Source: an uncultured bacterium (GTDB lineage Bacteria; Patescibacteriota; Minisyncoccia; Moranbacterales; GWC2-37-73). From it: DNA of 31,553 bases. The stretch spans positions 1 to 31,553 of the forward strand of contig CAIJXA010000015.1 in NCBI GenBank assembly GCA_903824515.1, written 5' to 3'. Shown here piece after piece: positions 14,942 to 21,134 of this stretch. The notes under the pieces are model-generated. The model had not been told where the DNA came from, ran no database searches, and saw nothing but the letters and a program-made list of their open reading frames with translations. Both the position numbers and the translations under genes were made by a program. Each line of letters opens with the position of its first letter. Position 1 is the first letter of the stretch.

Positions 14942-15682
14942 ATGAAGCAAGCAGTAGTAGAAAAAATTTTAAATGAAACTGAGCTTGGCTATGACTTGAT
15001 TAGTCAAAAGTTTTCTCAAACCAGGAAACATTTTTGGCGAGGCTTGGAATTTATCAGTGATTATTGCCAAGAAAATGACAATGTTTTGGATTTTGGTTGT
15101 GGGAATGGACGCTTGTTGGAATTGCTGGCAGAAAAAAATGTTCGATACTGCGGTTTGGATGTTTCCAAGCAGCTGATTGATTTTGCAAAGCAAAAATATC
15201 TAAATGTAAATTCTATTAAATCCGATAAAATCGGTGCAGGGCAATTAAGCAGGGTGAATTTTTTTAAAATAGACCCTATTGAAACAAAGCTAACCTTTGA
15301 AGATAATTTTTTCAACGCTATTTTCAGCATTGCAGTTTTCCATCATTTTCCTTCGAAAAAATATCGGCAAGAGGTTGCACAAGAACTTTTCGCAAAAACA
15401 AAAAAGGGCGGGCATATTGTTGTTACTGTTTGGTATCTTTTTCAGGAGAGGTATTTCAAAAATATCTTGAAAAACTGGCTTGAAAAGATGGGAGGAAAGA
15501 GCAAGCTTGATTGGAACGACTGCTTGATTTCTTTCACGGATAATCATGGAAACAAATTCCAACGTTTTCATCATGCTTTCACAAAGGGAGAGCTTAAAAA
15601 ACTTTTTCAAGATGCTGGGTTTGAAATTGAAAAATGTGAAATTGTGAATGAGAGGAATATTTTATTGGTGGGAAGGAAATAG
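14942..15682 (+). CDS. Class I SAM-dependent methyltransferase, Trm9/ALKBH8-like
   Basis: This is a 246-residue Rossmann methyltransferase. The SAM-binding motif I is VLDFGCGNGRLLELL (about 49-63), the acidic end of beta2 is YCGLDVSKQLIDFAK (about 71-85), and motif IV is FNAIFSIAVFHHFPSK (about 122-137). The C-terminal segment FQRFHHAFTKGELKKLFQDAGF resembles the 'RxYHxFxxGEL' stretch of Trm9/ALKBH8, which methylate a wobble-uridine side chain in eukaryotic tRNA. The bacterial substrate is unknown, and a Trm9-type role here is inference. It follows the BaiN-like gene by 23 bp with the same direction. No Shine-Dalgarno is evident. Confidence 0.8.
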   Translation: MKQAVVEKILNETELGYDLISQKFSQTRKHFWRGLEFISDYCQENDNVLDFGCGNGRLLELLAEKNVRYCGLDVSKQLIDFAKQKYLNVNSIKSDKIGAGQLSRVNFFKIDPIETKLTFEDNFFNAIFSIAVFHHFPSKKYRQEVAQELFAKTKKGGHIVVTVWYLFQERYFKNILKNWLEKMGGKSKLDWNDCLISFTDNHGNKFQRFHHAFTKGELKKLFQDAGFEIEKCEIVNERNILLVGRK

Positions 15683-15685
15683 ATT

Positions 15686-15748
15686 GAGAATATAGTGGAA
15701 ATATGGTAGAAATAAAGTAGAAATACGGTAGAGATATAGTAGACATAA
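15686..15748. repeat. Degenerate ~12-bp tandem repeat 'gaaatatggta'
   Basis: Five consecutive variants occur: 'gaatatagtg', 'gaaatatggta', 'gaaataaagta', 'gaaatacggta', 'gagatatagta', then 'gacataaa'. They lie right after the methyltransferase stop. They have no pairing partner nearby, unlike most other junction repeats here. Confidence 0.6.
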
Positions 15749-15848
15749 AATTGTAAAACTAATTTCAATTATATTTCGCGAAGCATATTGCTATAAATCT
15801 CCGAAGTGTTTTGTAGATTTTTAATTAATTTGTAAATTTGTAGGGAGT

Positions 15849-16664
15849 ATGAGTATTTTCCAGGCTATTGTGCTCGGTATTTTGCAGGGTTTGGGGGAAT
15901 TTTTGCCAATTTCTTCAACGGCTCATTTGATTCTTGCTCCTTGGTTTTTTGGTTGGAGCGATCCTGGGCTTTCTTTTGACGTGGCCTTGCATGTGGGAAC
16001 TTTGATTGCAGTGGTTTGGTTTTTTTGGAAAGACTGGCTTATTATTTTTCAGCTTGCGCTTCAAAAAATTTCAAATTTCAAATTTCAAATTTCAAATTCT
16101 GCGGAGAAGTATCCTTCGCAGTTGCTTTGGCTCTTGGTCATCGCTTCTGTGCCGGGCGCAATTTTCGGAATGCTTTTTGATAGCAAGGCGGAAGCGGCTT
16201 TTCGCAATCCGCTTTTGATTGCACTAACTTTGAGCGTGGTCGGTTTGATTTTATATCTAGTGGATAAATATGCGGCCCATCGCAAGGAGCTTGGCAATCT
16301 GACAAAACTGGACGCGTTTTGGATTGGTCTTTCTCAAGCCGTGGCAATTATTCCTGGCGTTTCTCGTTCTGGCGCCACAATGACTACCGGACTTTTTTTG
16401 GGTCTTTCTCGTGAGCAAGCAGCCCGTTTTTCTTTTTTGCTTTCCACTCCGATTATTTTTGGGGCGGCCATTGTGAAAGTCCCACATCTCTTGAAAGATG
16501 GAATCAGTGTGGCAATTATTTTTGGAATTTTAGCTTCGGCCATCACTGGCTATTTGGCTATTAAATATATGCTTCGTTTAATTCAAAAAGTTGGCTACGC
16601 TCCATTTTTTTGGTATCGTTTGGCCTTGGCTGCGGTTGTGGTTGTGGTTTATTTCGTGAAATAA
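15849..16664 (+). CDS. uppP: Undecaprenyl-diphosphatase
   Basis: UppP/BacA (271 residues) is a polytopic membrane enzyme. It removes one phosphate from undecaprenyl diphosphate, recycling the lipid carrier for cell-wall polymers. The signatures are GILQGLGEFLPISSTAHLIL (about 10-29, with the catalytic glutamate region) and AIIPGVSRSGATMTTGLFLG (about 166-185). About seven to eight hydrophobic segments are visible. Between the second and third, the loop carries KISNFKFQISNSAEK (about 73-87), encoded by a (TCAAATT)x4 tandem repeat at 16071-16098. The sequence just before the ATG (gtagggagt) offers a weak ribosome site. The predicted CsoR-like regulon follows downstream. Confidence 0.95.
   Translation: MSIFQAIVLGILQGLGEFLPISSTAHLILAPWFFGWSDPGLSFDVALHVGTLIAVVWFFWKDWLIIFQLALQKISNFKFQISNSAEKYPSQLLWLLVIASVPGAIFGMLFDSKAEAAFRNPLLIALTLSVVGLILYLVDKYAAHRKELGNLTKLDAFWIGLSQAVAIIPGVSRSGATMTTGLFLGLSREQAARFSFLLSTPIIFGAAIVKVPHLLKDGISVAIIFGILASAITGYLAIKYMLRLIQKVGYAPFFWYRLALAAVVVVVYFVK
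16071..16098. repeat. (TCAAATT)x4 heptanucleotide tandem repeat inside uppP
   Basis: There are four perfect 7-bp units within the coding region, translated as part of SNFKFQISN in a cytoplasmic-type loop. Because 7 is not a multiple of 3, gain or loss of one unit shifts the frame, while three units (21 bp) keep it. Confidence 0.9.
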
Positions 16665-16767
16665 GTTGACTTTTTTTAGGTTGAATTTAACTCGCATACC
16701 TTTTTCTTTTTATCCCAGCTAAAGTGTTTCTCAACTCTTGGGTTGCCAGTTTTTTTATTTTTAAAAT

Positions 16768-16795
16768 TTGACGCGTTTTATTTTTATGTTAAAAT
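16768..16795 (+). promoter_or_regulatory. Promoter of the csoR-like gene
   Basis: TTGACG (16768-16773), a 16-bp spacer and TAAAAT (16790-16795). The start would be near 16802, inside the operator palindrome. Confidence 0.65.
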
Positions 16796-16810
16796 ACCCC
16801 TAGGAGGTAT
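16794..16810. promoter_or_regulatory. CsoR-family operator
   Basis: ATACCCCTAGGAGGTAT is an inverted repeat (ATACCCC / GAGGTAT around TAG). It matches the known CsoR/RcnR-type operator style of TACCC...GGGTA with a G/C run. It overlaps the -10 box and start point of the downstream repressor gene, the position expected for autorepression. Confidence 0.65.
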
Positions 16811-16818
16811 ACTCAGAA

Positions 16819-16839
16819 AAATCCTAAATCCTAAATCCT
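16819..16839. repeat. (AAATCCT)x3 heptanucleotide repeat in the csoR-like leader
   Basis: Three perfect 7-bp units plus a partial fourth lie between the operator and the ATG at 16846. They occupy the place where a ribosome-binding site would be. Confidence 0.75.
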
Positions 16840-16845
16840 AAATAT

Positions 16846-17124
16846 ATGGCTACAAAAAAAATTGTTTCACAAAAAGACAAAGAAATTGTGAGGGAAAAAA
16901 TTCTTAATCGGATTTCAAGAGTAGAAGGACAACTCAAGGGAATCAGGAGGATGGTCCAGGAGCAAAAAGAATGCATTGACATCATAACGCAAATCACGGC
17001 TATCCGTGAGGCGGTTTCAATGTTGGGCATTGAACTGCTCAAAAATGATTTTGTTTGCAATTGGGAAGGTGGCAAAAAAAGTATTGACGAGAAATATTTG
17101 AAAAGTTTGTTTAAGATGAAATGA
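16846..17124 (+). CDS. CsoR/RcnR/CstR-family (DUF156) transcriptional repressor
   Basis: This 92-residue all-helical repressor shows the family pattern ILNRISRVEGQLKGIRRMVQEQKECIDIITQITAIREAV, which ends in the conserved first cysteine region (KECIDI). Relatives sense Cu(I), Ni/Co, formaldehyde or persulfide. In Mycobacterium CsoR the ligands are Cys36, His61 and Cys65. Taking the first cysteine as zero, position +25 here is Asp instead of His, +29 is Asn, and a cysteine is at +28 (FVCNW). The copper triad is therefore not conserved. The pair of cysteines without histidine is closer to CstR-like persulfide sensors, as an inference. An operator overlaps its own promoter. A thioredoxin-reductase-like gene follows 102 bp later and may share its control. 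It ends in TGA. Confidence 0.88.
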   Translation: MATKKIVSQKDKEIVREKILNRISRVEGQLKGIRRMVQEQKECIDIITQITAIREAVSMLGIELLKNDFVCNWEGGKKSIDEKYLKSLFKMK

Positions 17125-17138
17125 TTTTCTGGGGAATT

Positions 17139-17210
17139 TTTTATTATTTAATTAACGAATTGCGAATTAACGGATTTGATTTTCAATTCGTTAATGCTTT
17201 AATTTTTTAA
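17139..17210. repeat. Intergenic inverted repeat 'aattaacgaatt'
   Basis: 'taattaacgaattgcgaatt' and 'aacggatttg' on the left face 'ttcaattcgttaatgcttta' on the right, between the csoR-like gene and the thioredoxin reductase gene. It would form a long hairpin without a terminator-type T run. Confidence 0.6.
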
Positions 17211-17226
17211 TCTTCCAATAATTAAT

Positions 17227-18144
17227 ATGATTTACGATTTGGCTATTATCGGTTCTGGCCCGGCGGGACTTTCAGCTTCGGTGTATGCTTCGCGCTACGG
17301 CATCAGTAATGTGGTGATTGGTGGGATTGCTGGAGGACTCACTACCCAGACCCATGAAATTGGCAATTGGCTTGGCACGGAAAAAATTGCCGGCTATGAA
17401 TTTGCGATGAAGGCCAATGCTCATGCGGAAAGCTATGGTACCAAGAACATTGTGGCTTTGGTGGATGCGATTGAAAGCAAAGATGAAAACTATCTTTTGA
17501 TGTTGAGTAACGGCGAAAAAATTCAGGCCAGGACAATTTTGCTAGCTATGGGAACCAAGCATCGCCATCTCGGAGCGGTCGGCGAAAAAGAATTTACCGG
17601 TAAAGGCGTTTCCTATTGCGCCACCTGTGATGGATTTTTTTATCGCGGCAAAACTGTGGCGGTGGTGGGTGGCAATGATAGCGCAGCTGGAGCGGCGGTT
17701 TATCTTGGAGATTTGGCAGAAAAAGTTTTTGTGATTTATCGCGGAGAAAAAATTCGCTGCGAATCTTTTTGGGCCAACGCACTTGAGAAAAATCCTAAGA
17801 TTGAAATTTTGTATAACACTAATGTCAAAGAAATCAGAGGCGACGGAAAAGTGCAAGAACTTTTGTTGGATAATAATGCATTTAATAATTCAGACATTTT
17901 GAAAGTCGACGGTGTGTTCGTGGAAATTGGCTCTGATCCAAATGTGGAGTTGGTCAAAAATTTGGAAATTGAAATTGATGAGAATGGATATCTTAAAATT
18001 GATCCTAGCGGCAAAACTAGTCGCAAAGGCATCTGGGCAGCAGGGGACATCACGACTGGTTCTGACAAATTCAAGCAAATTGTGACAGCTGCTGCTGAAG
18101 GCGCTATCGCTGCGCACAGCATCCATACCTATTTGAAGAAGTAA
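17227..18144 (+). CDS. trxB: Thioredoxin reductase-like flavoprotein
   Basis: The 305-residue protein has the low-molecular-weight thioredoxin reductase layout: FAD site IIGSGPAGLSASVYASRYG (7-25), redox pair C131-A-T-C134 in SYCATCDGFFYRGK, second dinucleotide fold VAVVGGNDSAAGAA (144-157), and FAD contact GIWAAGDITTG. It would use NAD(P)H to reduce thioredoxin-like partners. The usual NADPH 2'-phosphate motif HRRxxxR is changed to YRGEKIR, so coenzyme or electron donor may differ from the textbook NADPH. Ferredoxin- or NADH-type use is possible. It lies downstream of the CsoR-family regulator. Two successive hairpins end the unit at 18158-18243. Confidence 0.92.
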   Translation: MIYDLAIIGSGPAGLSASVYASRYGISNVVIGGIAGGLTTQTHEIGNWLGTEKIAGYEFAMKANAHAESYGTKNIVALVDAIESKDENYLLMLSNGEKIQARTILLAMGTKHRHLGAVGEKEFTGKGVSYCATCDGFFYRGKTVAVVGGNDSAAGAAVYLGDLAEKVFVIYRGEKIRCESFWANALEKNPKIEILYNTNVKEIRGDGKVQELLLDNNAFNNSDILKVDGVFVEIGSDPNVELVKNLEIEIDENGYLKIDPSGKTSRKGIWAAGDITTGSDKFKQIVTAAAEGAIAAHSIHTYLKK

Positions 18145-18157
18145 ACCATTTTTGAAA

Positions 18158-18202
18158 ATATGACACATCTTGACGGCCGTCAAGATATGTCATATTTTTT
18201 TT
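18158..18202 (+). terminator. Strong palindromic terminator after trxB
   Basis: This is a 38-bp almost perfect palindrome (one mismatched pair) centred on ACGGCCGT: atatgacacatcttgacgg and its complement, followed by eight Ts. It is unusually long and almost loop-free for a terminator. Confidence 0.85.
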
Positions 18203-18213
18203 GGATAAAATTT

Positions 18214-18243
18214 GAGCCCAGTGTTTTTGCACTGGGCTCTTGT
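18214..18243. terminator. Second hairpin terminator, shared with the - strand HNH-like gene
   Basis: The hairpin gagcccagtg-ttttt-gcactgggctc has a 10-bp stem. It sits 9 bp beyond the stop of the HNH-like gene on the - strand, so it probably terminates that gene, and it also backs up the trxB terminator. Confidence 0.7.
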
Positions 18244-18251
18244 TTGATTGT

Positions 18252-18734
18252 CTATTGCCAGGATAGATAGTAAATGTTGCAAACATTGTTTTTTGTCTCT
18301 ATTTGCTTTGTTTGGATTGCTATCATTAGCCATCCACTATTTCTATCAATCCAATTTTCATTGAGTTCGTCTGCGATTTCAGGCGGGAGATTGTTTCCAT
18401 GCAAAGTGTGAAATGCGCGATGCTTGGAAATTGGAACTTTGATTATATTGCTCTTGCTAAAGTCGCCACCTCTAGACTTGGCAAGTCTGTGGTGCTGGTC
18501 AGTTGCTTGTGGAGATTTTGGAATTTTTATTTCGGCAGAAATTTCATCGCTACCGATTCTGTTATGCGAACTCATTTCTTTGAAAGGGGGAGCAGCGCTG
18601 GTTATGTTTTCTTTTTGAATGGGAACAGTAATTCTTTTTTTCTGGGTGGCAATTATTGATTGCTTCGCTACTTTTCTAGCTTGTTCTCTTCTATGTTTAT
18701 GAGTGCTTACGTGAACGTGATTCAAACCCGCCAT
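18252..18734 (-). CDS. HNH-like small protein, function unknown
   Basis: The 160-residue protein has a basic, disordered N-terminal half (residues 1-80, His/Lys/Arg/Gln rich) and a compact motif HHRLAKSRGGDFSKSNIIKVP...KHRAFHTLHGNN (81-115). The H82 / GG / N96 / H105 / H109 pattern resembles the HNH-nuclease beta-beta-alpha-metal fold, but too little surrounds it to claim nuclease activity. ATG 18734 is chosen over an upstream in-frame ATG (18776) because GGAGG lies 4 nt before it, which is rare in this window. A consensus promoter lies at 18807-18835 on the same strand. It has no clear functional partner. With its neighbour it forms a small - strand block next to the tRNAs. Confidence 0.7.
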   Translation of the reverse strand: MAGLNHVHVSTHKHRREQARKVAKQSIIATQKKRITVPIQKENITSAAPPFKEMSSHNRIGSDEISAEIKIPKSPQATDQHHRLAKSRGGDFSKSNIIKVPISKHRAFHTLHGNNLPPEIADELNENWIDRNSGWLMIAIQTKQIETKNNVCNIYYLSWQ

Positions 18735-18806
18735 ATATCCTCCAATTTTTAAGTTACAAAATATTAGGACAAACACTTCAGGGCGCTTTTTTTATGGTAT
18801 ATTTTT

Positions 18807-18835
18807 AGCATAGTATGAGAGTAATTTTGTGTCAA
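18807..18835 (-). promoter_or_regulatory. Promoter of the HNH-like gene
   Basis: On the - strand: TTGACA (18835-18830), a 17-bp spacer and TATGCT (18812-18807), one of the best sigma70-type matches in the window. The -35 is half of the palindrome TGTCAAAATTGACA (18830-18843), a possible operator. Confidence 0.7.
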
Positions 18836-18905
18836 AATTGACATGAAGTAACATTAGTGGTGCTGATAATTGATGAAAAAACAAAAATATTTTGGATAAA
18901 TTTAA

Positions 18906-18932
18906 GGCCCAACAGTTATGTTGGGCCAATTT
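18906..18932 (-). terminator. Hairpin terminator after the 74-residue gene
   Basis: The hairpin ggcccaac-agttat-gttgggcc has a perfect 8-bp stem. It lies downstream of the gene at 18960-19184 on the - strand and before the next promoter. The T run is weak on either strand. Confidence 0.5.
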
Positions 18933-18959
18933 TTGGGTTAGAGGGATGTCCGTTAACTA

Positions 18960-19184
18960 TCACAAATATTTTTTAAATATTTTCTTAACCGTCTTTTCTA
19001 GGTCGATAGTCATTAGTTTCAAAAGTTCTGTTGTTTCTTCTTTTGACAAAGGCATCTGGCTTGCCGATGCGTTGTCGTCTGTCCGTAGCCAAAGACTTCC
19101 CGCATTGTCTGCATCAGGATAAAGTGTCATTGTCCATTTGGTGCTTGGCGTTTTGATTGAAACACTAATAGCAGCTGAAGACAT
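18960..19184 (-). CDS. Small protein of unknown function (74 aa)
   Basis: I do not recognise this 74-residue protein. The first half looks like a beta-rich domain (SAAISVSIKTPSTKWTMTLYPDADNAGSLWLRTDD). The second half is helical and lysine-rich (KEETTELLKLMTIDLEKTVKKIFKKYL). It has no signal peptide or membrane helix. A textbook Shine-Dalgarno (AAGGAG, 6 nt before the ATG) argues strongly that it is translated. It lies between the tRNA-Ile terminator and the HNH-like gene on the - strand. Both small genes have strong ribosome sites, unlike most of the window, and may be recent arrivals beside the tRNAs. Confidence 0.6.
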   Translation of the reverse strand: MSSAAISVSIKTPSTKWTMTLYPDADNAGSLWLRTDDNASASQMPLSKEETTELLKLMTIDLEKTVKKIFKKYL

Positions 19185-19220
19185 CTCGCACTCCTTTTAT
19201 TGTTTGGTTTTTTGAAAAAC

Positions 19221-19242
19221 AAAAAAATCCATAAGAGGATTT
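19221..19242 (-). terminator. Terminator after tRNA-Ile
   Basis: Read on the - strand, aaatcc-tcttat-ggattttttt gives a short stem with a T run, 20 bp beyond the tRNA-Ile 3' end. Confidence 0.7.
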
Positions 19243-19261
19243 GTTGTTATTTATTCTCTTG

Positions 19262-19335
19262 TGGGCGTGCCTAGATTCGAACTGGGGACCTCGTCATTAT
19301 CAGTGACGCGCTCTAACCAACTGAGCTACACGCCC
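19262..19335 (-). tRNA. tRNA-Ile (anticodon GAT)
   Basis: The - strand folds as a full cloverleaf. The acceptor GGGCGTG pairs with CACGCCC, the D-arm has AGCTCAGTTGGTTAGAGC, the anticodon loop is CTGATAA with GAT, and the T-arm contains GTTCGAATC. The discriminator base is A. The CCA end is not encoded (CAA follows), so it must be added enzymatically. Confidence 0.95.
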
Positions 19336-19393
19336 GTATAATTCTTTTTCATCAATGGCTGTGCCGCGTGATGAGCGAAGCGAATTTTACGCG

Positions 19394-19520
19394 GTGGACC
19401 GGACAGGACATTTCACGTCGCTGCTGCTCCTTGGAAACCCACGGTTTCCAAAACCTTCCTCTAACGGAAAACTCCCGTTTTCCGACCCTTTCCCGTTCAA
19501 GCTGAAAAAGAAAAGAGTTT
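19394..19520 (-). other. tRNA-Ala 3'-end duplicate and hairpin pair in the tRNA spacer
   Basis: A 16-bp copy of the tRNA-Ala 3' end, GTGGACCGGACAGGAC, lies at 19394-19409, downstream of the tRNA (which holds the same bases at 19522-19537). The DNA between contains two perfect hairpins, ttggaaacc-cac-ggtttccaa (about 19431-19451) and cggaaaac-tccc-gttttccg (about 19465-19484). The layout resembles an attachment-site duplication with almost nothing left between. It could also be a tRNA remnant or processed RNA. Confidence 0.55.
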
Positions 19521-19522
19521 TG

Positions 19523-19595
19523 TGGACCGGACAGGACTTGAACCCGCTACCTCCTCAGTGCAAATGAGGCGCTCTACCAGGTGAGCTACCGGCCC
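19523..19595 (-). tRNA. tRNA-Ala (anticodon TGC)
   Basis: The cloverleaf on the - strand has acceptor GGGCCGG pairing with CCGGTCC (one G-U), D-arm AGCTCACCTGGTAGAGC, anticodon stem CCTCA/TGAGG around TTTGCAC with TGC, and T-arm with GTTCAAGTC. The discriminator is A; CCA is not encoded. Ala-TGC and Ile-GAT usually sit inside rRNA operons; here they stand alone, in the order Ala then Ile. Confidence 0.95.
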
Positions 19596-19623
19596 ATAAT
19601 TTCATATTTAAGCTACAAAATTC

Positions 19624-19651
19624 ATTATACAGAAAGGAAAAAATTTGTCCA
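19624..19651 (-). promoter_or_regulatory. Promoter of the tRNA-Ala/tRNA-Ile unit
   Basis: On the - strand: TGGACA (19651-19646), a 16-bp spacer and a perfect TATAAT (19629-19624). The start would be near 19617, about 20 nt before the tRNA-Ala 5' end. Confidence 0.75.
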
Positions 19652-19673
19652 TAGCTGTTTGTGGATTTGCTTG

Positions 19674-19702
19674 TTGACAAAAAACCCGACATAGTGTAGT
19701 CT
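19674..19702 (+). promoter_or_regulatory. Promoter of secE-nusG
   Basis: TTGACA (19674-19679), a 17-bp spacer and TAGTCT (19697-19702). It diverges from the tRNA promoter. Confidence 0.55.
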
Positions 19703-19712
19703 ATAAACATAA

Positions 19713-19734
19713 AGAAAGCCCCGAGGGCTTTTTA
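19713..19734 (+). terminator. Terminator-like hairpin in the secE leader
   Basis: aaagccc-cga-gggcttttt lies between the predicted start point (about 19709) and the secE ATG (19750). It looks like a small rho-independent terminator placed at the 5' end of the transcript, so it may be an attenuator or a 5'-stabilising hairpin. Confidence 0.5.
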
Positions 19735-19749
19735 AAAAACCTCAAAATT

Positions 19750-19935
19750 ATGAATAAAGCTGTACAATTTTTTCAGGAAGCAAGGGCTGAGCTAATGAAG
19801 GTGAACTGGCCAACCAGAAAGCAAACCTTAAACTACACCGTCTTGGTGGTTGCGGTCAGTGTTGCAGTGGCGCTTTTCCTTGGGGGATTGGATTCCTTTT
19901 TTGCTTATATATTGAAAACATATATTATTAAATAA
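19750..19935 (+). CDS. secE: Preprotein translocase subunit SecE
   Basis: SecE (61 residues) is the small clamp subunit of the SecYEG channel. The amphipathic start VQFFQEARAELMKVNWPTRKQTLNYT is the family hallmark (conserved W-P-T/S-R). It is followed by one membrane helix (about 29-52, VLVVAVSVAVALFLGGLDSFFAYIL). The length is normal for single-helix SecE. nusG follows 77 bp downstream, the conserved arrangement. A promoter and a leader hairpin lie directly upstream. Confidence 0.96.
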   Translation: MNKAVQFFQEARAELMKVNWPTRKQTLNYTVLVVAVSVAVALFLGGLDSFFAYILKTYIIK

Positions 19936-20008
19936 TACGCATAACGCAAAACGTGTAACGCATAACGTGAAATTTCACGTTTCACGCTCCACGTTCTACG
20001 TTTCACGA
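19934..20008. repeat. Intergenic inverted repeat of 'aacgcataacgtgaaa' words
   Basis: 'acgcataacgcaaaacgtgt' and 'aacgcataacgtgaaa' on the left face 'tttcacgtttcacgctccac' and 'gttctacgtttcacg' on the right, filling the secE-nusG gap with a ~30-bp-armed hairpin. It is yet another vocabulary, not shared with other gaps here. Confidence 0.65.
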
Positions 20009-20012
20009 CAAA

Positions 20013-20558
20013 ATGGCGAAGCAGACACAACATCACGGACTTGCCTGGTATGTGATTCACACTTACTCAGGGTATGAGGATAACGTTGCTAGGAATCTTA
20101 AACAACGTATTGAATCAATGGACATGCAAGATCTTATTTTTGACGTAATGGTTCCAACAGAGAATAAGATTAAAATTAAAAATGGAAAAAGGACTGTCAT
20201 TGAAGAAAGAATTTATCCTGGATATGTGTTGGTGCAGATGATGGTTACGGATGCTTCATGGTATGTGGTTCGCAACACGCCAAATGTGACTGGGTTTATT
20301 GGTCTTGGAACAACTCCAACGCCTGTTGATCCTCGTGAGATTGAAATGCTCAAGAAAAGAATGGGCGTTTCTGAACCGAAATATAAAATGGATATCAAAG
20401 CTGGCGATGCAATCAAAATCAATGATGGACCATTTAAGGATTTTGATGGAAAAGTTCAAGAGTTTGATGAGGAAAAGGGAAAAGTGAAAGTTTTGGTTTC
20501 AATCTTTGGACGAGAAACTCCAGTAGAATTGGACTTTTTGCAAATTAAGAAAATCTAA
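20013..20558 (+). CDS. nusG: Transcription termination/antitermination factor NusG
   Basis: NusG (181 residues) binds RNA polymerase and couples transcription with translation and Rho. The NGN domain (about 1-118) begins GLAWYVIHTYSGYEDNVARNLKQRIE and includes RTVIEERIYPGYVLVQM and SWYVVRNTPNVTGFIG. The KOW domain (about 128-181) has IKAGDAIKINDGPFKDFDGKVQEFDEEKGKVKVLVSIFGRETPVELDFLQI. It is complete, without insertions. The ATG at 20013 follows the inverted repeat directly, with no Shine-Dalgarno. Confidence 0.98.
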   Translation: MAKQTQHHGLAWYVIHTYSGYEDNVARNLKQRIESMDMQDLIFDVMVPTENKIKIKNGKRTVIEERIYPGYVLVQMMVTDASWYVVRNTPNVTGFIGLGTTPTPVDPREIEMLKKRMGVSEPKYKMDIKAGDAIKINDGPFKDFDGKVQEFDEEKGKVKVLVSIFGRETPVELDFLQIKKI

Positions 20559-20623
20559 ATTAAAAACTTTTTAATTTTCCTGTGTCTTTGACAGCTTCCC
20601 TGGAAGATTAAAATTTAGGAGAA

Positions 20624-20696
20624 ATTGTTATATTGCTAAATTGTTATATTGCTAAAATGCACGATTAACAATATAACAATATGACAATATAACAGT
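20624..20696. repeat. Intergenic inverted repeat of 'ttgttatattgcta' words (nusG/rplK gap)
   Basis: Two copies of 'attgttatattgctaaa' are followed by 'aacaatataacaatatgac' and 'aatataacag' in the opposite sense. It matches the words at 8701-8777 and 22790-22853. Confidence 0.7.
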
Positions 20697-20704
20697 ATAA
20701 ATTT

Positions 20705-21130
20705 ATGGCAAAGAAAATTAAGACAGTTATTAAGCTTCAAATCGTTGGAGGTAAAGCGAATCCAGCGCCACCAGTAGGACCAGTCTTGGGTCAACATGGG
20801 GTTGCAATTCAAGAATTTTGTGTTCGTTTCAATGAAGCAACGAAAGATAAAATGGGAGAAGTTGTGCCAGTTGAAATTACCATCTTCGAAGACAGAACAT
20901 TTGATTTCATTATGAAGACTGCTCCTGCAGCAGAACTTCTTAAAAAAGCTGCTGGCGCTGCAAAAGGTGCTGCAAATCCGCTCAAGGAAAAAGCGGGAGT
21001 TGTTAGCAAGGCTCAGCTTGAAGAAATTGCAAAAGTCAAAATGGTTGATTTGAATGCTAATGATATCGAAGGCGCTATGAAAATTGTGGCAGGCTCAGCC
21101 CGATCAATGGGAATTAAAATCGAAGGATAG
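20705..21130 (+). CDS. rplK: 50S ribosomal protein uL11
   Basis: uL11 (141 residues) forms the GTPase-associated centre with 23S rRNA. Conserved features are KLQIVGGKANPAPPVGPVLGQHGV and FCVRFNEATKD in the N-terminal domain, and VVPVEITIFEDRTFDFIMKTAPAAELLKKAAG leading into the C-terminal RNA-binding domain (VSKAQLEEIAKVKMVDLNAND...KIVAGSARSMGIKIEG). Full length. It sits in the conserved secE-nusG-rplK-rplA order, but composite element copy C separates it from rplA. Confidence 0.98.
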   Translation: MAKKIKTVIKLQIVGGKANPAPPVGPVLGQHGVAIQEFCVRFNEATKDKMGEVVPVEITIFEDRTFDFIMKTAPAAELLKKAAGAAKGAANPLKEKAGVVSKAQLEEIAKVKMVDLNANDIEGAMKIVAGSARSMGIKIEG

Positions 21131-21134
21131 TCGC

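Noticed and set aside
18399..18659. Open frames on the + strand opposite the HNH-like gene.
   Set aside because: They lack a promoter or ribosome site, whereas the - strand gene has both plus a recognisable motif.
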